From assembly GCF_000429185.2 (NCBI RefSeq), contig NZ_AUBJ02000001.1:5084001-5148000 (forward strand): a DNA stretch of 64,000 bases, written 5' to 3'. Numbering within the stretch: the stretch's first letter is position 1; each line of letters begins with the position of its first letter. This stretch comes from Actinoalloteichus caeruleus DSM 43889 (lineage in GTDB: Bacteria; Actinomycetota; Actinomycetes; Mycobacteriales; Pseudonocardiaceae). Below the pieces are notes generated by a model. The model searched no databases and had not been told where the DNA came from. It was given only the letters and a program-made list of their open reading frames with translations. A program made the position numbers and the translations under genes. Positions 62,159-64,000 of the stretch are shown here, in pieces.

Positions 62159-64000
62159 TCAGCCCGGCAGCGGTTCGCGGTCCCTGCCCTCCCACGCCGC
62201 CCACAGCCGCGCGTAGCGGCCACCGGCGGCCACCAGTTCCTCGTGCGAACCGACCTCCACGATGCGCCCGTGGTCCATCACCACCACGCGGTCGGCGGCC
62301 ACCGCCTGGGGCAGGCGGTGCGCGACGACCAACGACGTCCGCCCCTCGGTGGCGGCGAGGGCGGCCTGTTCCAGGTCACGGGCCCCGGAACTGCCCGCCT
62401 CGGCGCTGGCCTCGTCGAGGATCGCCACCGAGGGGTTGGCCAGCACCAGCCGGGCCAGGGCCAACTGCTGGGCCCGCGGCGCCGTCAGCGGGTGGCCCTC
62501 CTCGCCCACCCGGGTCTCGATGCCCCCCGGCAGGCCCTCCGCCCAGCGGCGGGCGCCCACCGCCTCCAACGCGGTGAGCACCTCGGCCTCCGACGCGTCC
62601 GGTGCGGTCAGGCGCACGTCGTCGACCAGCCGACCGGAGAAGACGTGCACGTCCTGACTGACGAGCATGACGTGGCGGCGCAGCTGGCGGAGTCCCAGCT
62701 CGGCGAGCGGAACACCGCCCACCCGGACGGAGCCCTCCGCCGGGTCGAGGAGGCCGGCGACGATCGCGGCCAGGGTCGTCTTCCCGGCTCCGCTGGCGCC
62801 GACGAGGGCGACCCGCTCACCCGGCTCCACCACCAGGGTCACGTCGTCCACCACCAGCGGACCGCCGTCGTAGCGGTGGCTCACCCCTTCGATCCGCAGG
62901 CCCGCGTCGGCGGGGCGGGGCGGTGCCTCCGGTTCGGGGGTCGCCGGGAGGCGCGCGACGCCCACCAGGCGAGCGAGGCTCGCCCCCGCCGACTGCACCT
63001 CGTCGAAGGACAACAGCAACGCGCCGAGCGGGGAGAACAGCCGGTGGAAGTACAGGGCCGCCGCCGTGGTCGCGCCGACCGTCACGATGTCGGCCCTGAC
63101 GAGGAGGAACCCGGTGACGACGATCGCCACGAGTCCCACGCACTCCGCGCGGTTGGCGCCGGAGGCGAACCGGGTGAACAGCCGGAACACCCGGACCGAG
63201 ATGTCCCGGGACCGCGCGGAGCGGTCGGTGACCAACCCCATCCGGGCCTCGCCCAGCCGGTGCGCGTGCACCGCGTCCACCCCGTGCAGGGAACTGACCA
63301 GGGCCTGTGACCTCTCCCCGATGGCCACCCGTTCCGCCGCGTAACCGGGGCCGGAACGCGGCAGGTACCAGCGCAGTGACAACACGTACATCGGGAGGGT
63401 CACCATGCCGGCCAGCCCGAGCCGCCAGTCCAGGGTGAGCAGGCCACCCACCGTCAGGACGACCGTGAAGAACGCCGAGATCAGCACCGCCGCCTGGTTG
63501 GTCACGATCCGGCCGACGATCGACACGTCGTCGCCCACCCGGGAGAGCAGGTCCCCGCTGCCCACCCGTTCCAGGGTGGTGGTGGGCAGGTGCAGGGCGC
63601 GGTCCACGACACGTTCCCGCAGCCGGGCCAGCACCGTCTCGCCGGCACGGGCGATCAGCGCGGTGGCCACCCCGGTGAGCAGGCCACCCAGCAGCGCCGC
63701 ACCGGCGATGAGCGCGACCGTCCACAGCACGGCGGACCCGTCGGCGTCCGGACCGCCAGCCGCGATGGTGTCGACCAGGTCGCCGAGCACCCAGGGGGCC
63801 ACCAGACCGAAGGCGTTGCCGAGCAGGCAGGCGCCCAACGCGGCGCTCGTCGTCCACGGCTGGCGGGCCAGTTCGCCCCGCAGCACCCGCCAGACCTGGC
63901 GCGGTGTCGCGACCGGGAGGCGGTCGGCCGCCGAGGTCGCCGTGTCGAACTCGGCGGCCGCCGCCGCCGAACGCCTCCGCCGGCGGCGGCCGCCGGTCCC
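62159..64000 (-). CDS. ABC exporter half-transporter with degenerate signature (5' end outside window)
   Basis: At least 613 residues visible. The membrane domain (VVRLRGELARQPW-like start near 63886 is probably internal; the frame stays open to 64000 without a better start) has about six segments, then an ATPase with Walker A GASGAGKTT, but the signature is LTAPRAQQLALAR instead of LSGGQRQR, the Walker B is AILDEASAEAGSSG and the switch His is VVAHRL. This is typical of one half of a heterodimeric type IV exporter; the partner should lie to the right of the window. Substrate unknown. Confidence 0.85.
   Translation of the reverse strand, partial: GTGGRRRRRRSAAAAAEFDTATSAADRLPVATPRQVWRVLRGELARQPWTTSAALGACLLGNAFGLVAPWVLGDLVDTIAAGGPDADGSAVLWTVALIAGAALLGGLLTGVATALIARAGETVLARLRERVVDRALHLPTTTLERVGSGDLLSRVGDDVSIVGRIVTNQAAVLISAFFTVVLTVGGLLTLDWRLGLAGMVTLPMYVLSLRWYLPRSGPGYAAERVAIGERSQALVSSLHGVDAVHAHRLGEARMGLVTDRSARSRDISVRVFRLFTRFASGANRAECVGLVAIVVTGFLLVRADIVTVGATTAAALYFHRLFSPLGALLLSFDEVQSAGASLARLVGVARLPATPEPEAPPRPADAGLRIEGVSHRYDGGPLVVDDVTLVVEPGERVALVGASGAGKTTLAAIVAGLLDPAEGSVRVGGVPLAELGLRQLRRHVMLVSQDVHVFSGRLVDDVRLTAPDASEAEVLTALEAVGARRWAEGLPGGIETRVGEEGHPLTAPRAQQLALARLVLANPSVAILDEASAEAGSSGARDLEQAALAATEGRTSLVVAHRLPQAVAADRVVVMDHGRIVEVGSHEELVAAGGRYARLWAAWEGRDREPLPG

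Noticed and set aside
1-64000. CRISPR arrays, tRNA or rRNA genes, insertion sequences, phage genes
   Set aside because: No regularly spaced repeats, cloverleaf-like sequences, transposase or phage proteins were seen; the only sizeable repeat is the 7.7-9.4 kb duplication.

Overview
The window is very GC-rich, with frequent GTG/TTG starts, tight ATGA/GTGA gene overlaps and actinobacterial families: DUF3558 lipoproteins, an XRE/DUF5753-DUF397 pair, DUF6461, an AhpC with a CxC tail and OxyR. It comes from a filamentous-type actinobacterium, most likely Pseudonocardiales; the genus cannot be fixed from sequence alone.

Positions 1-38000 read as a pectin / rhamnogalacturonan-I utilisation region. 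At the left, a LacI-type repressor is divergent from a rhamnose operon (mutarotase rhaM, isomerase rhaI, aldolase-dehydrogenase fusion rhaEW, a 91-aa LuxR-type HTH protein, rhamnulokinase rhaB). An interruption (7.7-12.1 kb) holds a partial tandem duplication of a DUF3558 lipoprotein gene, a membrane protein and two lipoproteins. Then come an orphan sugar-binding lipoprotein, a 1065-aa LAL/LuxR regulator coupled to an 82-aa gene, a Tat-exported exo-rhamnogalacturonan-lyase-like protein, a second sugar-binding lipoprotein, a DUF2264 gene with two apparent frameshifts, lspA, a TIM-barrel epimerase-like gene, a PL1 pectate lyase and an MHYT membrane protein. At 28.4-33.4 kb a complete CUT1 importer operon (third sugar-binding protein, two permeases, a YesL-like protein, a Gfo/Idh oxidoreductase) runs leftwards. 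Divergently, at 33.7-37.9 kb, are a second Gfo/Idh oxidoreductase, a uronate-dehydrogenase-like enzyme, a 5-dehydro-4-deoxyglucarate dehydratase and an enolase-superfamily enzyme, which fit oxidative galacturonate breakdown. No ATPase for the importer is present; a shared MsiK-like ATPase is the usual actinobacterial answer. LacI-type palindromes of the form GGAAA-n-CG-n-TTTCC recur at these units, suggesting one regulon.

Positions 38-52 kb hold stress and cell-wall functions: a small membrane protein, an alpha/beta hydrolase with an Asp nucleophile, a lipoprotein, a two-component system divergent from an alanine racemase/D-Ala-D-Ala ligase pair, ahpC-ahpD divergent from oxyR, an Ada-AlkA fusion with Ogt (alkylation repair), a methyltransferase and a MerR regulator.

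Positions 52.6-57 kb are accessory-like: a NucA/NucB-type nuclease gene overlapping a DUF6461 gene (possible effector-immunity pair), the DUF397-XRE pair with a 13-bp inverted repeat upstream, and several small poorly conserved genes. The right end has a TetR-ABC transporter operon, a SLOG-like Rossmann protein, a PadR regulator divergent from an FAD monooxygenase, and the C-terminal part of an ABC exporter with a degenerate signature motif that runs off the window. No RNA genes, CRISPR arrays, transposases or phage genes were recognised.
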